From Desulfurobacterium sp. TC5-1 (GTDB taxonomy: Bacteria > Aquificota > Aquificia > Desulfurobacteriales > Desulfurobacteriaceae): DNA of 64,000 nucleotides. The notes below the pieces were generated by a model. That model searched no databases and had not been told where the DNA came from. It saw only the letters and a program-made list of their open reading frames with translations. The stretch covers positions 434,001 through 498,000 of the forward strand of contig NZ_ATXC01000001.1 in the NCBI RefSeq assembly GCF_000421485.1, in the 5' to 3' direction. A program made the translations under genes and the position numbers. Positions 42,591-51,826 of this stretch are shown here, in pieces (within the stretch, counting starts at the first letter, position 1; every line of letters starts with the position of its first letter).

Positions 42591-45198
42591 GACATCCTTC
42601 CTCTCTTATGGTAATTTCAAGTGGGACGTATCCTTTAAGAGAAATTTTATACCTTCTATTTTCTTTCTCAAAATCTGTTATTATTCCATTTGATTCTACA
42701 AGAATAAAAGGATTATTGTCAGTTCTGGAAAGCTTCAGCTCATAATTTCCAGAATTATCAAGGCTTATGTAGAGACTGTTGTTAATTTTTCTGTAGCCAA
42801 CGACGCCTTTGGATTTATCGATATCAGGATAACCTTCCGATAGCGGGATTCTAATTGTTCTTAAACTCCCCGCATTTTTAAAAATCCATTTATTTTTTTG
42901 CCTAGCTATGGCACTTCCCCTGAATTCCATCACTTTTTGAGCGTAATCTGACAAATATTCTGGAATAGGTTTCTGGGAAAGAGCCCATTTATATACCTTT
43001 TCAAGTGCTTTAAGCGAAGCTATTTTCTGTCCTGAATACCAGTGATAGTAGAGGCTTATGGGCTTCAGCCTCCGCGGTTTTTCTGTTAGTTTAAATGTTT
43101 GAATTACTCTTACGTAGCCACCAAAGTTTTTCCATAGATTTGTGTAGATGTTCTCATTTTGGATAGGTGCATAGATTTGAAAATACTTTCCTTTGTTTAT
43201 GCCCATAGGGGAAATAAGATAAAGAAATGGCGAATTGAAAGTAGCACTTGTATCTCCTCCATTTACATTGTAAACTCTGGCTTTGTAAGTTAATTCAATG
43301 GCTTTTTTGGGAGGCACGCAATCTCCGGTCCACAGGAAAACTTTTACCTTTTTGTTCTCAGGTGTTAAATATTTATTTATGTAATTTATTGACCAGATGA
43401 TTTCTTTTTTGAGTGAAGGTTTATATCCTGGGATTGGAAGGTTGTGGCCGTATTCAGGATTTTTCTCTTCGGGGGGTAGTCCCTCAGACATCCTCAATGT
43501 GTCGTACCAGTTGAAAGGATGAGAGTAGGAGTGACTTGCTGGCTCAACATTTTCAAGAGAAAAAATGCTTCTGGCAATGTTTTTAAGTCTATCTGATAGT
43601 TCTGGATAAAGGTCGGTTATTACTCCTACTATAACGGAAGCCGTTGTGGGAACCCTGTATTTTTTAATAATTTTGTCTCTTAAAACTTCTCCTGAAAATC
43701 TAAACGGAGGAAAGTCTGCCTTTCCCTCAAAGCCGTCTCCATCTATGTGAACCGTCATTATTCTTCTTCCATTTTCGGTAGTCACATCGTAAGCCGGCAG
43801 ATACCCGAAAACTTTCCGGAACAGTGAAAATGGATTTAAGACCCATAAAGTCATGTCCTGCATTGTTTTTATCAGGATGTCCTGATTTGCGTATCCTCCC
43901 CAGTTCATTAGAGCAACAGGAACGAAAATCTGCCCAATGCTGTTTCTGTATTCCACAACGGATGTTCCGTTAAACGGTTTTATCAGTATATCTGCAGGTT
44001 CGGGTTTACCTTTTATTTCAAATCCAAAATCTCCAGGGAATTTAAGCAATTTTAATCCTGCAGTTACCGGGGCCTTGTTTTCAAAAGCTTCAATGCCCAG
44101 TCTTTTTAAAAATCGGTAGTCAAAGAGGTTGTAAGGGTCCACGAGAAAAACTTTTTTCCCTGCATGAATTTCTTTTAATAGCCAGTTTTCAAATTTTTTC
44201 CTGTTTTTTGGTTTAATCCCGTTCATCAACCATACAAGAATACCTCTGTAAGAGTCATCAAGTTCCGGAAGCTTCTCAGGATGGTATTTAAAAAGAACCG
44301 GTGTATATCCAAGCCATTCAAGAGGGAGCTGTGCCATTTGATGGGCAGGATTGTTGTCCACCGTTTCATCGTAAATGATGGCGATCTTTCTCGGTATGAA
44401 CTGATAAACACCCGTACCTATATGCTTGAGATTTTTGTCCGTAACCCAGGGGATAAATCCCATGTTTTCTATTTGTTCAGCATCCTGTGCTGCGATTGTT
44501 TTGTTGTCGGTGTAGTCAATTACTATTACCGGAATCCCCGAGTTTTTAATTTCTGTCAGTTTTTTGAGCAGCCACCGTGTATCACTTTCCGGCATTTTGA
44601 TGTAGTTGTGATTTTTGTCAAGGCCAAAGAACAGAGACTCTGCTACAATGCCATTTATGTAGTTTTTAACTTTTGGGAATATTTCAAATGGCCTGTTTAA
44701 GAGAATGATCTTTTCAGGATATAGTTTTCTTATTTTTCGGATAAATTCCGCTTCGGCTTCCTCGTAGCTTTTCCATTCTTTTTCAGGAAGCGCCAGCTGA
44801 TAAGAGTCGAGCGTATCGAACATAAAACCACTGTAATTTCCTGAAAGTGCTTGTATCTTCTTAAGAATGATTTTCTGACACATTTGTTTTCTTATATCAA
44901 CCACGTTGCTTTTCCATGTTCTGTTCTTTCCTATGATGCATGTTCGGGGCATTGAGCTTATGCTATCTTCTCCGAGGCTAAAGTAAGCTATAAGCTTTCC
45001 GTGTTTTTTCATGTAGTATCTCTCTTTTTGAAACTGCATGTTAAAAGTTGAAGGATCAACGACTATCCAATCGTAAAGGTAGAGAATCTCCTCGGGAGGA
45101 TTCGAATAAATAACAGCCACGGAAGGTTTTTCTCTTCCGTAAGCAACGTTCCATATTAAAAGACTAAATAAGCATAAAAGTCCTGTAATGAATCTCAT
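42487..45198 (-). CDS. pelA: PelA: Pel polysaccharide hydrolase/deacetylase
   Basis: Periplasmic bifunctional enzyme that partly deacetylates and can hydrolyse the GalNAc-rich Pel polymer. 903 residues: signal peptide (1-20, NVAYG); N-terminal glycoside-hydrolase-like TIM barrel (about 25-265) with D128, D131 and E187 (GIVAESLF) as candidate acidic residues; a Rossmann/amidotransferase-like segment (about 270-460); a polysaccharide-deacetylase domain (about 475-720) with D486/D488 in HIDGDGF and the H556-x3-H560 zinc pair (SHSYSHPF); then a C-terminal beta-sandwich. This order matches PelA of Pseudomonas (948 residues). AGGAGG lies before the ATG, inside the end of pelG (35-nt overlap). Confidence 0.93.
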   Translation of the reverse strand: MRFITGLLCLFSLLIWNVAYGREKPSVAVIYSNPPEEILYLYDWIVVDPSTFNMQFQKERYYMKKHGKLIAYFSLGEDSISSMPRTCIIGKNRTWKSNVVDIRKQMCQKIILKKIQALSGNYSGFMFDTLDSYQLALPEKEWKSYEEAEAEFIRKIRKLYPEKIILLNRPFEIFPKVKNYINGIVAESLFFGLDKNHNYIKMPESDTRWLLKKLTEIKNSGIPVIVIDYTDNKTIAAQDAEQIENMGFIPWVTDKNLKHIGTGVYQFIPRKIAIIYDETVDNNPAHQMAQLPLEWLGYTPVLFKYHPEKLPELDDSYRGILVWLMNGIKPKNRKKFENWLLKEIHAGKKVFLVDPYNLFDYRFLKRLGIEAFENKAPVTAGLKLLKFPGDFGFEIKGKPEPADILIKPFNGTSVVEYRNSIGQIFVPVALMNWGGYANQDILIKTMQDMTLWVLNPFSLFRKVFGYLPAYDVTTENGRRIMTVHIDGDGFEGKADFPPFRFSGEVLRDKIIKKYRVPTTASVIVGVITDLYPELSDRLKNIARSIFSLENVEPASHSYSHPFNWYDTLRMSEGLPPEEKNPEYGHNLPIPGYKPSLKKEIIWSINYINKYLTPENKKVKVFLWTGDCVPPKKAIELTYKARVYNVNGGDTSATFNSPFLYLISPMGINKGKYFQIYAPIQNENIYTNLWKNFGGYVRVIQTFKLTEKPRRLKPISLYYHWYSGQKIASLKALEKVYKWALSQKPIPEYLSDYAQKVMEFRGSAIARQKNKWIFKNAGSLRTIRIPLSEGYPDIDKSKGVVGYRKINNSLYISLDNSGNYELKLSRTDNNPFILVESNGIITDFEKENRRYKISLKGYVPLEITIREEGCHVKSSGNPEIFKKGSFIRFRFKEKTASIEATCKN

Positions 45199-46546
45199 TC
45201 AGGAACCTCCTGAGCAAAAAGATACCTACAAGAAAACTTATAATCAGTGACAGAAAAAATCCGTAACCGTAGAAAAAAGGTCCTATTGCTATACTCAGTT
45301 CTGATAGTAAAAAGTTGAAGACGGCGAAGGTAAGCGTTGTGTAAAGTGCATATATCTTGAGGTCAAAGTAAAAAAGTACAGATAGAATGGCCATTACGAC
45401 AAGTTGTAAGTATGTTCCGAGGAGAAGAACGTTAAACAGGGGTAAATACAGTAGAGAAAGGTGGAAGAACCTGAAAATAACTATTTCCATCAAAAAAATA
45501 AGAATTACAGCGATTGCCTGGATTCTAAAAACTTCCTGAATAAGTGTTCTGACAGCAACGACAAGTTCGTGACCAAGTTCATATATTCTGTCTAAAGTTT
45601 CTCCTTCTCTTACAGCAGAATAATATCTGTCGTAGTGTTCAGCGAATTCACTCTCCAGCTTAAGAAAAAATATACCCATTCCTGGAGCTATTGCCAGGTA
45701 GGCAAGGAATATAGGGACATCGTAAACTATGGATGCTCTGAACGGTCCGATTACGGATTCTCCTGTTATGTTTGAAAGCCAGAATACGAACTTATCTGCC
45801 CAGATTGCCGTATTGTAGAAAAGTCCCACAAATGCCAGAGATATGTGAATTCTGTGTCTGTTAAGAAAGTCAAATTCTATGAGTTTTTTTGAGGAATAGT
45901 GTTTGAAGATGTAGCTCAGTAACATGATGAAAGTGAGGGCTATACCGCAGAAGTAAGAAAGCATTAAACCGCTGAGTCCAAACTTTCCGAAAAGAGGAGC
46001 AGTTATTATCATCAGTCCGAAGCCTAAAACGAAAGAGAGAAGTATGTATTTGTAGCTTTTAAACGATGTGAGTAAAGTGTTTATTATCCAGAAACCTGTC
46101 ATAAGCGTTAGGGATAGGACAAACAGGACAACAAACCATGGCATTCGGTAGTAAATTTCTCTTAAAGATGTAAGAAGAGTGAAGGAAACGGCAAACAGAA
46201 AGCCGATTAGCATGTTTAGTAGAAGAGCTCCCATGAAATTAGGGAGAATCCTTTCTTCTTCCTTTTCAAAAAGCCGGTCTGCGACGTACCTTGTAAACAA
46301 CAGTTGAAAGGCGCCAGAAAGTATAAGGCTGAAAGCAGTAATGTATGTTATAACTATCTGATACTGTCTTACTGTTTCGTGTTCGGCCGTTGTTCTTTCT
46401 GCTACAATTCCTGCCACTATTATACTAATAATTGATATTATCCATGGGCCGGCACTCAGAGAAGTTGAATACGTAAATGCGAGAAAAAGTGATGTCAGCC
46501 TATTTTCTTTCAGAATTTTTTTCAGTTCAAACGCTATGCCTGCCAT
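45164..46546 (-). CDS. pelG: PelG: polytopic inner-membrane Pel transporter
   Basis: A 460-residue membrane protein with about 12 hydrophobic helices, the PelG/MATE-MOP-flippase-like family, proposed to move the growing Pel chain across the inner membrane together with PelD, PelE and PelF. Family landmarks: MAGIAFELKKIL at the start, YSTSLSAGPWIISIISI, and FVFWLSNITGESVIGPFRASIVYDVPIFLAYLAI in the middle. Length matches PelG (456 in Pseudomonas). It overlaps pelF by 20 nt and pelA by 35 nt. Confidence 0.94.
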   Translation of the reverse strand: MAGIAFELKKILKENRLTSLFLAFTYSTSLSAGPWIISIISIIVAGIVAERTTAEHETVRQYQIVITYITAFSLILSGAFQLLFTRYVADRLFEKEEERILPNFMGALLLNMLIGFLFAVSFTLLTSLREIYYRMPWFVVLFVLSLTLMTGFWIINTLLTSFKSYKYILLSFVLGFGLMIITAPLFGKFGLSGLMLSYFCGIALTFIMLLSYIFKHYSSKKLIEFDFLNRHRIHISLAFVGLFYNTAIWADKFVFWLSNITGESVIGPFRASIVYDVPIFLAYLAIAPGMGIFFLKLESEFAEHYDRYYSAVREGETLDRIYELGHELVVAVRTLIQEVFRIQAIAVILIFLMEIVIFRFFHLSLLYLPLFNVLLLGTYLQLVVMAILSVLFYFDLKIYALYTTLTFAVFNFLLSELSIAIGPFFYGYGFFLSLIISFLVGIFLLRRFLNEIHYRTFMLI

Positions 46547-48047
46547 GAATGAAGCTCCTGTAAAGTTTGCGATAGTTATTTAAAAACATCTGATAATCGT
46601 AAAATCTCTCTACCCTCTCTATGCCGGATTTCTGGTACTTTTTCCACAGGATTTTATTGTTTAAAAGCTCCACATACGCGTCTGCCAGTTCCCCGGGGTT
46701 AGCAACATGGCAGACCTCTCCCGCTTTTCCTATCTTTAAATCTTCACTGTTTAGTCCGCCATATATTAACTGTTTGCAGGAGCCAACATTGGTCGTTACG
46801 CAGGGCACGCCTGCAGCAAACGATTCAAGAACCACAAGAGGCATTCCTTCACTTATCGATGTGAGTGTTGTAAGCCCTATTCTGGGAAAGATGTTTTTAA
46901 GGTCTTGAAATCCAAGAAATTTAATGCTGTTTTCAAGGTTAAGGGCGTTAACAAGTTTTAAACATTCCTCATAATAATCAGGGTCTTCGTCAGTGGGGCC
47001 CACAACCCATCCCTGTGCTTCGGGCATTTTGTTAACAACTATTCTCATTGCTTTTATGAAGGTTTTTATGTCCTTTATAGGGACCACTCTTCCAATCAGA
47101 CCGATTACCGGAGGCGGGTTTTGGGGTCGGGCTTTGCGTGCTTTCAGAAAGTTTTTTACCTTGACACCGTTAGGGATAACTTCTGTTTTTTCTTCCGGAG
47201 CTCCAAGGGCAATCTGAAGCTTTCTGGCATCCTCGAAAAGTGAAATAATAACATCAGCCGAATCGTAGCAGAAAGCCCCTATTCCCCGGAAAAAGCTTAT
47301 CCACATTTTCTTCAGATGGTCTATTTCTCCAACTTCTTTCTGAAAGAAAAATCCTCTGTCGGAAATCCAATCGGCATTAACTATGTCTATTTTTCTTTCT
47401 CTGGTATATATTCCGTGTTCTGTCAATATAAAAGGAAGTTTTTTTTCGCTTTTTGCCATTGCAGAAAGGAAGCCTGCATATCCGGTAGATGGACTGTGGA
47501 TAATTTTAGCTTCAGGTATATTTTCCATAATTGAAGCCACGCGCCATACTGGGTCATGGATGTTCCTTACTGTCCAGAAATAATCAATAAAGGGTACATC
47601 TCCTGCAAGTTCAAAGTAACTGTCTGCTATAAAATTCCATGCCTCTCTGCTGTAAAGAAACTCTTCTTCTGTTACCTCTTTTATGTAAAATTTCTGGCTT
47701 TTCCAGGTTTCAGGAAGCTCTTTCTCTCCGCTTCTTCTAAACCATTTGTGGAGTTCTTTAACCTTTTCCATTTTTTCGGAATCAGAATTAAGTATTCTCG
47801 GAGGAGGTTTTTCTTTATCACTGAATATAAAGTTTGCCGAGAGGTAGGTAAGGTTTTCCGGAAGTTTGTACTTTATATCACCGTAGTCTTCTTTTCTGCT
47901 TCCCAGGAAGATTACTCCAAAGTTGAATTCAGTTAGGCCTGTTATCAAACTGTGAATCCAGGAACTCACTCCGCCTTTTACATAGGGATAGGTTCCTTCC
48001 GCAACTATAAGTATGTCAGTTTCTCTATTTTTGTCTACTATTATCAT
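46527..48047 (-). CDS. pelF: PelF: glycosyltransferase (GT4) for Pel synthesis
   Basis: Cytoplasmic GT-B glycosyltransferase that polymerises the Pel chain, using a UDP-sugar (UDP-GalNAc in Pseudomonas). 506 residues: the N-terminal domain begins ILIVAEGTYPYVKGGVSSWIH, contains the diagnostic LTEHGIYTRERKIDI near 209, and the C-terminal GT4 domain has IGRVVPIKDIKTFIKA near 317 and the EX7E-like SISEGMPLVVLESFAAGVPCV near 405. It overlaps pelE by 4 nt (ATGA). Confidence 0.96.
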   Translation of the reverse strand: MIIVDKNRETDILIVAEGTYPYVKGGVSSWIHSLITGLTEFNFGVIFLGSRKEDYGDIKYKLPENLTYLSANFIFSDKEKPPPRILNSDSEKMEKVKELHKWFRRSGEKELPETWKSQKFYIKEVTEEEFLYSREAWNFIADSYFELAGDVPFIDYFWTVRNIHDPVWRVASIMENIPEAKIIHSPSTGYAGFLSAMAKSEKKLPFILTEHGIYTRERKIDIVNADWISDRGFFFQKEVGEIDHLKKMWISFFRGIGAFCYDSADVIISLFEDARKLQIALGAPEEKTEVIPNGVKVKNFLKARKARPQNPPPVIGLIGRVVPIKDIKTFIKAMRIVVNKMPEAQGWVVGPTDEDPDYYEECLKLVNALNLENSIKFLGFQDLKNIFPRIGLTTLTSISEGMPLVVLESFAAGVPCVTTNVGSCKQLIYGGLNSEDLKIGKAGEVCHVANPGELADAYVELLNNKILWKKYQKSGIERVERFYDYQMFLNNYRKLYRSFIHGRHSV

Positions 48048-48955
48048 TTCTTACCTGTCCAGAAAAGCTTCATAAAGTAAATTTCGGGGTGTAGAGGTGA
48101 TTCAAGTATAGAAAAAAGCTCTTCAACCTTTTTGTAGTCCTTTTCGTAGAAAGCTATCTCTGCAAGGTAAGGAACAACTTTCATTTTCATTAGTTTGTCT
48201 CCCTGACTGAAAGCTGATGAGAGGAACTTTTTTGCCTTCTCTCTTTCCTTTAGTTTTAAATAAATTTTCCCTGCAAGGAGTTCTATTTCCGGCGTCGTAT
48301 AAAGTTTAAGGGAATGCTGAATATGGTTGAGAGCTTCTTTTATAATAAACGGCATTAATTCTTTATCCGCAACACGCAGGTACACCATATCCCAGTATAA
48401 AGATGCAAGTTCAAAGTGAATCATTGCCTTTTCTCTGTCGTCCTCTGTCTTTTGCAGTTTTCCTTTCAGAAAAGATATCTTGTCGTCAATCTCTTTTTCA
48501 AGTTTTGAAAGAATAGCAAAAGCGTAAAGCCGGATTTCATCGTTATCTGAAAATAAAGCTGTTTTAGCAGCTTCTACTGTTTGGGGGTTTATAAAATTTC
48601 CCATAATTAATAATGCGTGTTCATTGTTTACTCTTTTGCTTTTTATAAGCTGAGTAAGGGCTGCTTCTCCAAGTTTTCTGCTTTTTACTTTTATTTTTTC
48701 CAGTGTAATGTCTCTTATCGGTAACTTTTTTGCTTTAATGGTGGTTTCCCTCTTAAAGCGTGCTACTATCACAAAAATTACTATTGAAAACAGACATCCG
48801 GCAACGGGAATAAGCAGATTAAACATGAGTACAGTTAAAATGTTGCGGAGGTTTCTCTTGAAGTTTCGGGGCATTAAGATTACGGTTATGATGGTTGCAA
48901 TTACCGATATTATGATGTGTATAAAAAGCAGGTGTCGGGGAGAAAAAGTCAGCAT
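48044..48955 (-). CDS. pelE: PelE: inner-membrane TPR protein of Pel complex
   Basis: A 303-residue protein with two N-terminal membrane helices (about 8-26 and 38-64) and a cytoplasmic helical-repeat domain with TPR-like units toward the C-terminus (ALNHIQHSLKLYTTPEIELLAGKIYLKLKE region). In Pseudomonas PelE links PelD/PelG with PelF. Sequence is weakly conserved in this family; topology, size and position between pelD and pelF support the call. Overlaps pelD by 7 nt. Confidence 0.85.
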   Translation of the reverse strand: MLTFSPRHLLFIHIIISVIATIITVILMPRNFKRNLRNILTVLMFNLLIPVAGCLFSIVIFVIVARFKRETTIKAKKLPIRDITLEKIKVKSRKLGEAALTQLIKSKRVNNEHALLIMGNFINPQTVEAAKTALFSDNDEIRLYAFAILSKLEKEIDDKISFLKGKLQKTEDDREKAMIHFELASLYWDMVYLRVADKELMPFIIKEALNHIQHSLKLYTTPEIELLAGKIYLKLKEREKAKKFLSSAFSQGDKLMKMKVVPYLAEIAFYEKDYKKVEELFSILESPLHPEIYFMKLFWTGKK

Positions 48956-50211
48956 TCCTTTTCCTCCCGGGTTCGGTCTGCCTCTTCCTTCAGGCTTTTG
49001 TATATTTCTCCATCAACTTTAATGAATTTTTCAGTAATTTTATTTTTAATTTCACTTCCAAAACGTCTCTTAAGCTCGTTTGAAATTCTGTTTGAAAAAC
49101 CTTCAGCTGAGGAAAGGGAAGAAAGAGGTAGTAAGATGTAAACCATATAGCAGTTATTTACTTTATGATAAACCAAAAAATCAACTCCCCTGATTTTGTT
49201 CTGAATAAATTGAATTATGTCTTTAAGGTTTTCTGGAATTTTATACACAACCATGTAACTGTCTATTCCGAACTTTTCATAAAGAATTTTTACGGTCTGT
49301 ACTTCAACTATAAAATCAACGGGGAGATATCTGAACTCATTTACAAGATCTTTTACCATTTCTGTTTTTTCCAGTTCTGCCATAAACCAGATTAGAGCCA
49401 CGTTTATTGAAAGTATGTTGTCTGCATTAAGGTATCTGAATGGCAGGTCCTTGATTAGGAAGAATGCAATAATTTCGTCATCGTTAGAGATGTCAAATAC
49501 CGGAACTACCGCGAGGTAATTTGATTGTGATGATGACGATGATAAAAATACCGTTCTTTCTTCTTCTATAGCTTCCCGTATTAGAGGATCATTCATGTCA
49601 AGTTTAACAGGTTCACCTATAGAAGCAGCTAATTTGAAATTCCCTTCGGGGGTTTTACAGTATAAGGTTCCCCTTCTTACAAAAAAAGCTTCACTTATAA
49701 GGTTCATTAAGTTTCCAAAGGCCTTTTCTCTGTTGTTTATTAGTTCCTTTTTAATTTTTTCAAGGACGGTTCTTATGCTTATTGGTTTTACAAGGTAGTG
49801 TTTTTCTAATTGATCGTGAGAAAGTTTGAGCAGTATAAAGTCATTTGTCTGCTTTCTCAGTTTTGATTTGAAGTAGGTGCTTTCTTCTTCAGACAATTCA
49901 ATGCGTCTTTTCCAGTAAGAGAAAAATTCACCGGCTATAAGTACAAGCAACAGTGTCCAGAGAAGAAAGGAAAGAGGAAATTGAGGATATATGAACCTGA
50001 AAACGGGGACGGCTGCAACAAGGAAAACAAGACCGCCTGTAAGGCCGTAAAAAAGCGTTATTGTAAGCTCTAAAAGTACAAAGGGGTTTACTGTTGAGTG
50101 AATGAAAAGAGGGTCTTTGGGATTAAAATAGAAGCCGACGGCCGTAAGAATTATAAAGAAAAGGACTGCTTCACCGACAACAAATTTAATAGCAATATCT
50201 TTCTTTGCCAT
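48949..50211 (-). CDS. pelD: PelD: c-di-GMP receptor of the Pel complex
   Basis: Inner-membrane regulator, 420 residues: four membrane helices (about 8-100), a short coiled coil (about 104-138), a GAF domain (about 140-285) and a degenerate GGDEF domain (about 286-400). The catalytic GGDEF motif is absent, but an RxxD inhibitory-type site is kept at R341-G-V-D344, which in Pseudomonas PelD binds c-di-GMP and switches on polymer synthesis. So c-di-GMP control of Pel is predicted. It follows pelC after 3 bp and overlaps pelE by 7. Confidence 0.92.
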   Translation of the reverse strand: MAKKDIAIKFVVGEAVLFFIILTAVGFYFNPKDPLFIHSTVNPFVLLELTITLFYGLTGGLVFLVAAVPVFRFIYPQFPLSFLLWTLLLVLIAGEFFSYWKRRIELSEEESTYFKSKLRKQTNDFILLKLSHDQLEKHYLVKPISIRTVLEKIKKELINNREKAFGNLMNLISEAFFVRRGTLYCKTPEGNFKLAASIGEPVKLDMNDPLIREAIEEERTVFLSSSSSQSNYLAVVPVFDISNDDEIIAFFLIKDLPFRYLNADNILSINVALIWFMAELEKTEMVKDLVNEFRYLPVDFIVEVQTVKILYEKFGIDSYMVVYKIPENLKDIIQFIQNKIRGVDFLVYHKVNNCYMVYILLPLSSLSSAEGFSNRISNELKRRFGSEIKNKITEKFIKVDGEIYKSLKEEADRTREEKEC

Positions 50212-50214
50212 TAA

Positions 50215-50700
50215 TTAAAACTCTCCATTTAAAAGTTCCTGGTAAAGAACACCTATTGATTTGTGTCCCCATGAGGTTCCAGAAACAGTCAGTGTTGAAG
50301 TTACATTTCCCGTTTTAAGGTTTTCAACATAAATTGTTACGCTGACGGCAGGTTCCCCATCTATTCCCGTTTTGTAGCGCCACTCGTTAACGTATCCTCC
50401 TATGGCGCAGGTGTATCCGCTTGTTTTAAGCTGTTGTTCCAGTTTTTTTATTTCTGTCGAGTCAAGATCTTTTTCTTTTAAGTCAAATGCTTTTGAAACT
50501 TCGTAACCCTTTGCTTTTAAAACACCAAAAGTAATTGAGGCGGCACTTTCACCGGCTAAAGGTGTTTCTGAGTAGTTTACAAAAGGCATGACTACACAGG
50601 TGGTGTTTTCAGAGATAATAACGGGTGTTTTGTTTATCTCTGTCATGCATCCGGAAAGCATAAAAACAGTAAGCAACCCCGCTAACGCAAGTTTTTTCAT
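50215..50700 (-). CDS. pelC: PelC: outer-membrane lipoprotein of Pel export
   Basis: A 161-residue lipoprotein with a signal peptide and lipobox LSGC (Cys18). In Pseudomonas PelC forms a dodecameric ring under the outer membrane, funnelling Pel to PelB. The mature chain has the alpha/beta pattern of the family (ITFGVLKAKGYEV and GYVNEWRYKTG). The start was set at 50700 since AAAGGAGG lies directly upstream; an earlier in-frame ATG at 50730 lacks such a site. First gene of the pel operon. Confidence 0.85.
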   Translation of the reverse strand: MKKLALAGLLTVFMLSGCMTEINKTPVIISENTTCVVMPFVNYSETPLAGESAASITFGVLKAKGYEVSKAFDLKEKDLDSTEIKKLEQQLKTSGYTCAIGGYVNEWRYKTGIDGEPAVSVTIYVENLKTGNVTSTLTVSGTSWGHKSIGVLYQELLNGEF

Positions 50701-50748
50701 CTTTCCTCCTTTAATATATTTAGTTGCCAATTTTTATTTATGGATAGA

Positions 50749-50776
50749 ATTATACTGAAAATTTCCAAATTTGCAA
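50749..50776 (-). promoter_or_regulatory. Promoter of the pel operon
   Basis: On the minus strand: TTGCAA (50776-50771), 16-bp spacer, TATAAT (50754-50749), about 48 nt before the pelC start. It lies in the 160-bp gap behind ruvB, which is otherwise very AT-rich and holds no visible gene or strong terminator. Confidence 0.6.
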
Positions 50777-50860
50777 TTAAATATCGCTAACGAATGGTTT
50801 TATTTGTTAAATAGGATTTAATCTCTTATAAGTCTTGTTTTTGATGGTAAAGCATGCTTT

Positions 50861-51826
50861 TTAAAAGAGAAGATTACCTGTATTTTTACCGATTATTTTA
50901 AGACCTTTTTCGGTTATTTTTCTTCCTCTGCTTGTTCTAACTATCAGTCCTAATTTAATGAGATAGGGTTCATGTATGTTTTCAAGCGTTTCTTTATCTT
51001 CATTTAGAGCAAGAGCAAGACTGTTAAGCCCTACAGGACCACCTTTGAATGTTTCAGCTATGGTTTTTAAAATCCTTCTATCCATTCTGTCAAGTCCGTT
51101 TTCATCTATTCCAAGTTCTCTCAATATTATGCGTATCTTTTCAATATCTATTACAGGCCATTCGTTAACAACAGAGAAATCTCTTACCCTTTTTAACATT
51201 TGATTTAATATCCTTGGCGTTCCTCTTGCACATTTTGAAAGCTCGTGAAGAGCCTCGTCTGTTAGATAAATGCCTAATTTTTCAGCGTTTTTTCTTCCTA
51301 TCACTGCAAGTTCCTTCTCGGTATAAAGTTCAAGTCTGCATATTAATCCAAACCGGGAACGCAGCGGTGCTGTTAGAAGGTTAAGCCGTGTCGTGGCACC
51401 GATTAGTGTAAATTTTGGTAGCGTTATACTAAAACTTCTTGCTTTTAAACCTCCTCCTGATACAATATCAATTCTAAAATCTTCCATCGCTGAGTATAGT
51501 GTCTCTTCGATTTGTCTTGTGAGTCTGTGTATTTCATCTATAAAAAGTATGTCACCCTCCTGGAGAGAATTTATCAATGCTACGAGATCCCCTTTTTTTT
51601 CTATCATTGGTGCCGAAACCACTTTTATCTCTTTTGTCATTTCTCTTGCAATTATTGTTGCGAGGGTTGTTTTTCCTGTTCCGGGGGGACCGTAAAATAG
51701 TATGTGATCAAGTGTGGAGTTCCTCTTTTTTGCCGACTCAAGAGCTATACGTAGTAGCTTTTTAACCTTTTCCTGACCGGTAAACTCTTCTAATGATAAA
51801 GGCCTTAGCGGAGATCTATCCTCCAA
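50861..51826 (-). CDS. ruvB: Holliday junction helicase RuvB
   Basis: Hexameric AAA+ motor that drives branch migration with RuvA. 321 residues: N-terminal LRPLSLEEFTGQEKVK, Walker A GPPGTGKTT near 45, Walker B ILFIDEIHRL near 94, sensor-1 IGATTRLNLLTAPLRSRFG near 147 with the arginine finger, and a C-terminal winged helix (RTSRGRKITEKGLK). The chain is a little short at the N-terminus compared with E. coli (336) but complete. Overlaps ruvA by 11 nt. Confidence 0.97.
   Translation of the reverse strand: MEDRSPLRPLSLEEFTGQEKVKKLLRIALESAKKRNSTLDHILFYGPPGTGKTTLATIIAREMTKEIKVVSAPMIEKKGDLVALINSLQEGDILFIDEIHRLTRQIEETLYSAMEDFRIDIVSGGGLKARSFSITLPKFTLIGATTRLNLLTAPLRSRFGLICRLELYTEKELAVIGRKNAEKLGIYLTDEALHELSKCARGTPRILNQMLKRVRDFSVVNEWPVIDIEKIRIILRELGIDENGLDRMDRRILKTIAETFKGGPVGLNSLALALNEDKETLENIHEPYLIKLGLIVRTSRGRKITEKGLKIIGKNTGNLLF

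Noticed and set aside
50840-50870. Terminator after ruvB
   Set aside because: The only palindrome there (AAAGCATGCTTT) has no room for a loop.
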